Origin: Cryptomeria japonica
Lineage: Eukaryota; Streptophyta; Pinopsida; Cupressales; Cupressaceae
Direction of reading: 5' to 3'
Assembly (NCBI RefSeq): GCF_030272615.1
Contig: NC_081406.1
Coordinates: 112,251,783 to 112,315,782 of the forward strand
Length of the DNA: 64,000 bases
Part shown: positions 60,322-64,000 of the stretch, piece after piece
Layout of the letters: each line of letters begins with the position of its first letter
Position numbering within the stretch: the stretch's first letter is position 1
Translations under genes and position numbers: made by a program
Notes under the pieces: model-generated
What the model was told of the DNA's origin: nothing
Database searches by the model: none
What the model saw: only the letters and a program-made list of their open reading frames with translations

Positions 60322-61441
60322 TGATGGGCTTGAAAAGAACTAAGAGGGGGGTGAATCGGTGACACCAAAAATAAAACTACTTCAAACACTAACCAGTAGA
60401 TGAACTTAACAAAGATTTTAAACACAATGCATGCAATCCAAAATGATATAACAACATCCACAAAAAGTAAAGCATCCACCATAACACAAGTGTTTGTATG
60501 TGGAAAACCCAAATAGGTAAAAACCACGGTGAGATGGAACTCACAAGTTAACTATCTATAGTAATAGATAACTTACCGGTTAAGGTCTACAAAGTGCTCT
60601 GCTAGGAGAGAATCTTGTTAGAGATCCCAAAGCTTGATTAGAAGCTTATACCCTGTTAAAGGTAGTACCTTGTTAGGAGTAACCACAGTGGAGGATTTAT
60701 GAATCCAGACTAATGGATCACCCTATTAAAAGATTTATACATTGAAGCTTGTTAGAGCTTATCCGCTTAGGGGATTTGATTTTGTTGTTATGGTTAGAAA
60801 ACAACAAGAATGGTTCGATCTCTTATGAGTAGCACAATACTTACTTAATCAAATCCTTCTAAACATATTCAACACTGCTCTTCTGCATACTCTACAACTT
60901 AACTCTTTTTCCTTTCGCACATATCATAACACTTTTCATTGTATCAAATAATTCATTGCGATGTCAATATATAGACCTTATGATTTCATGTCGGCCTTAA
61001 GAAATCATAACACAATTCCTAGGTGCAATGTATCTGGACAAGTGATCATAACTCATCACAAAAATTTCCGCCAAGCAATCGGTGTAAGTAACTCATCATG
61101 AAATGTGGTAACTCATCACATAATTACCAAATACTGGTTGGAACAATCAAATACCAGTTTGAATAAAACATATGAACCATTGTCCTTAAATCTCTGCTTG
61201 ATCTCCATCTTGATCTTCATCTTGATGCCAACTTAGTATAATCACAGACTGTCTCTTATGGACATATCGGTTGACACAAAGTACTGGTTAGAGATAAACC
61301 TCTTAGTATAACCTCTAACATACCGATTGATAGAGTAAACAATTGAAGTTACACCGGTAGTCAATATAATCATGTGTGTGTGAGAGTGTTTCATCAATGA
61401 CAAGAAATGATAAATACATTACAATCATCATCAAGCCAACA
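60322..61441 (-). repeat. 3' LTR of element 3
   Basis: 1120 bp, minus strand TGTTGGCTTGATGATG ... GCCCATCA, with the left flank CATTC (60317-60321) as one copy of the expected TSD. Shares blocks with the copia 1 and 2 LTRs. Confidence 0.85.
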
Positions 61442-61456
61442 ATCTCCCCCTTTGGC
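61442..61456 (-). other. Polypurine tract of element 3
   Basis: Minus strand CCAAAGGGGGAGATT directly before the LTR start; a second AAAGGGGGAGTA lies at about 61590-61602. Confidence 0.88.
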
Positions 61457-61625
61457 ATTGATGGTAACACTTAGAAAATTTTACAATAATACCACTAAGT
61501 GTGCATACACAACAAATTTACACATTTACTCATGCTCCCCCTTAATGCATACATTATACAAAATTTTCAAAAACACACATACATATTTCTACTCCCCCTT
61601 TGACAACAATGTCAAATTGAAAAAG

Positions 61626-61628
<3 letters not shown>

Positions 61629-61662
<34 letters not shown>
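61629..61662. repeat. (TA)n microsatellite
   Basis: About 17 TA units in the short region between the accessory ORF and the 3' LTR. Confidence 0.9.
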
Positions 61663-61665
<3 letters not shown>

Positions 61666-61709
61666 AATTTGTATCAAAGTGTTCAACATATACAACAATA
61701 ACTTAAAGT

Positions 61710-64000
61710 TCATGCATTAGCTAATCTCATAAAAATATCATTGTAGCTCTTCTTCATCTGTGACAAAGCATTTTTCCATGATTCCAATATGTTCTCAGTA
61801 TACTCAAATGTAGACATCAGCTGTGAATGAAATTCTTCCATTGAGTCTAGTGTGCAGGTTTTAGGGGTTGCAAGAATAGCTTTTGCATTTGAGTGAGCTC
61901 TTTGAAGTATGTCGACCTATGATTCAGACTTTTATTATGTGATAGAGCCATTTTGCCACTATCAATATCATTTGCCAATTTTTCTCCATATTTCTTCTTG
62001 TGACTCTTCTTAGCATACAGTTGAGCAACATCTTTTAGTGACTTGATTTGATTAGATGCATCTGCAACTAACTGACCAAGTTTGCTAATAGGTGTAGATA
62101 GATGTGATGTAGATGTTTTCGGTAGCAGACCGGATTAGATATCTACTGTAGTCTGAATTGTTTCAGCTTCAACCTTTTGTTCTTTCATTCTCTTCTTATG
62201 CGCTCTAGATTGCATGACATTTGCAATCTTCATCATTTTTTATGCACTCAAATTGTTCATATCAATAGGTCCTGAGATACTTAGAGAATCATCATTATCT
62301 TTATCAAGTTGTTTCTGCTTTGCTGGTTTAGAGGATACAACCTTAATGATTTCTTTCTTTGTATTTTTCTTCGTTTCCTTTTCAGAGGACTGTGTGACAA
62401 CAATTTCAGTAGGCTCCTTCTGAATAACTTGAATGACTAGTGGAGATTGGGATTTCTGTAGTTGTTCTATTGTCGGTTGATTGTCCACTTTTAGTTGAGT
62501 TGCCGGTTGCTCAACTAAGGTAACCTGTACATCAACATTTGCAGGACACTCCATATTTGGTGCAGTGTTATCTCCAGATAGATCAACTGTGTCTAGAACA
62601 TCATCAACAACATGAATAATGGAGTCATCCTTTTTATTGAGAGGATAGACCTCATCAGGTTGAATAATTTCTTCTTCATCCATTTCCGGTCGATTAACAT
62701 CATCAACAACATTATCCTCATTCATAGAGGATTGGATGAGTTCTTCCATTTTTCTGATTTCACGGGCTATTTGATGGGTCTCAATTTCAACAATTGCCTT
62801 ATTTCCACTGAGTAACTTCAGTCTTCTTGCTTTGAATGTAAACTGATATTTGTATCGAGCAACTAAGGCACTAATATCATCTTTAGAAAATTTAGAGAAA
62901 TATTGTACAAATACCTCATCAATGATTTCTTTTTCTAATTTAACAGCTTCCTCCCATTTATTCAAAAGAATAGTGTACAAAGAATTTGAGATATCCTTTT
63001 CTAGTTCATGTGGATATCTATTGTAATGACACAGATGAGTGATTACCTGTTGAATCACTTGCTCTTTCTCATTTTCAGTGAAGGAATCAAAATGCTCTTT
63101 TACATTGTCAAACCTATTCCTCCTTTGTGTCTTCATTGTTCTTTCAAAATGGCTTTCTGGCTTGAAAGATGCTATATCAATAGGAACAGTTGCCTTTGGC
63201 ACTTCCTTAGCCTTATTGGATATTTTGCTGGTTGTTTTTGCCTTCTTTGGTTCTTCATCAGAATCTGTTCCCTCAGACTCTGGTTGCAAAATTAATTTTC
63301 TTCCTCTCTTCTTTGTCTCCTTCTTAATATATACTTTAGGCTTTGGTTCCTTTTTGGTTAGGACACTCCGGGTAACCCTAGTACTCTTTATTGTTGGAGA
63401 TGCTTCATTAGATTCTTTATTCTTTTCTCTTGCACTTTTAACAGGTGTAGTACTGGTATGTGCAGGTGCATCTTGGATTGCCACAATGTCCAATTTTGTC
63501 TTCTTTTTGTCTTTAGGTGATGCTAATAGGGTATTAGCATAACCAACCAGTAGATCATAGTTTACCTCATAACTCATGTCTTCCATTTCTTCCTCTCTTG
63601 GCTCAATTGCTTGCATCAGGCAAAAATTAGTGGTAACAGTGAAGATTATATCCTTTTCAAAGTGCTTTACCACTTCTTCTGGTAGTCTCATTCTCATGCT
63701 CACTTTCTTTTGGAACTCATTAAAATACTTATTCATGGTAGCAGGGAAAGTATTCTTTACAGCCTTGGTGTTGTTCTTAATCTGTGCTAAGACCGGTGAG
63801 TCCTTTGACCACTCAATGTCTCCAATTCTTGGTAGAAAGTTATGAAAATAAAATAATAGTCCAACTAATAGTTGACCAAAGTCGAATTTCAAATTGCTAT
63901 CCTTCTTGATAGATTGCAAATTCAAAAATAATTATCTCCTGATAGCTTCACAAAGATCATAATTTGCATTATCAACAATCATTTTGTGAGTTGTATGAAT
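61710..64000 (-). CDS. Accessory ORF next to 3' LTR, long and nearly open, partial
   Basis: Runs from beyond the right edge. The frame is open (one stop near 63933) through NYDLCEAIRR, FDFGQLLVGLLFYFHNFLPR (about 63880-63820) and GDIEWSKDSPVLAQIKNNT, then 561 codons without a stop to 62240. A Lys/Ser/Thr-rich linker (KKKTKLD, KKETKKRGRKLIL, about 63500-63280) and helical, charged segments (YPHELEKDISNSLYTILLNK, ARYKYQFTFKARRLKLLSGN) follow. An acidic stretch precedes the end. Past stops at 62240 and 62136 and a frameshift near 61910 the frame continues with LGQLVADASNQIKSLKDVAQ and SMEEFHSQLMSTFEYTENIL to a stop at 61710. No signal peptide or clear transmembrane segment was seen. Not gag, protease, integrase, RT or RNase H; function unknown. 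It occupies the env-like position before the PPT. Confidence 0.75.

Larger units (their letters stand above)
60322..64000 (-). mobile_element. LTR retroelement 3 with accessory ORF, runs off window
   Basis: 3' LTR (60322-61441), polypurine tract and an accessory ORF on the minus strand; the 5' part lies beyond the right edge. LTR and PPT are of the same family as copia 1 and 2, yet the sequence next to the PPT is not pol. Either a full copia element with an additional 3' ORF or a non-autonomous derivative that uses copia LTRs. Confidence 0.8.

Noticed and set aside
62612-63845. Plus-strand hydrophobic frames opposite the accessory ORF
   Set aside because: Antisense of a Lys/Glu-rich coding frame, which gives Phe/Leu-rich shadows; no independent support.
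1-64000. CRISPR array, bacterial operon or integron
   Set aside because: The repeats are LTRs, microsatellites and short tandem repeats; all recognisable proteins are plant retrotransposon or PIF1-type.

Overview
The window is plant nuclear DNA: AT-rich, with no operons and no recognisable intact host gene. It is filled almost entirely by nested, mostly decayed retrotransposons. The elements are L1-type LINEs, Ty1/copia elements with ~1.4 kb LTRs, Ty3/gypsy chromovirus-like elements, a tRNA-derived SINE, a Helitron/PIF1-type helicase relic and solo LTRs. This layered composition fits a very large seed-plant genome. I lean towards a gymnosperm, but that is inference from style and not a species call.

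Layout. 1-5.5 kb: minus-strand LINE with ORF1 and ORF2, its 3' end outside the window, preceded (to 6.6 kb) by GC-richer repeats that may be its 5' UTR. 7.04-9.22 kb: a Ty3/gypsy deletion derivative consisting of LTR, PBS, partial gag and a 5'-truncated 3' LTR, bounded by a perfect 5-bp target-site duplication (TSD). 10.9-14.0 kb: decayed minus-strand ORF of an accessory type, with a possible 5'-UTR intron. 17.8-21.1 kb: minus-strand PIF1-like helicase relic, split by a solo LTR (18226-19315) and carrying a long (TA)n tract. 22.6-36.3 kb: plus-strand Ty3/gypsy pol, split inside RNase H by a 10.4-kb minus-strand copia element (24106-34509, TSD ATTAC). The copia 3' LTR was itself hit by a 5'-truncated LINE (25277-28337, 14-bp TSD). 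36.3-37.8 kb: a second chromovirus 3' end with chromodomain. 38.7-40.3 kb: LTR-like sequence. 41.9-42.2 kb: SINE with a perfect 17-bp TSD. 43.2-53.1 kb: decayed gag-like relic interrupted by a second complete-length copia element (45148-52552, TSD TTAAT). 53.6-56.6 kb: minus-strand gypsy integrase pieces and an accessory-ORF relic. 56.6-60.3 kb: a second copy of the gag-like relic carrying a solo LTR. 60.3-64 kb: 3' LTR, polypurine tract and a long accessory ORF of a third element of the copia LTR family, running off the right edge.

The most interesting theme is a set of long non-pol accessory ORFs of one architecture: an N-terminal conserved domain, a charged linker and a C-terminal coiled coil. 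They turn up in different carriers: downstream of ORF2 inside a TSD-bounded LINE, next to a 3' LTR in the position where some copia elements carry an env-like ORF, and as two free relics. At least two of them share a clear sequence motif, which suggests one domain moving between unrelated retroelement classes. Most of the elements are inactivated by stops, frameshifts or lost catalytic residues; their order of insertion can be read from the nesting.
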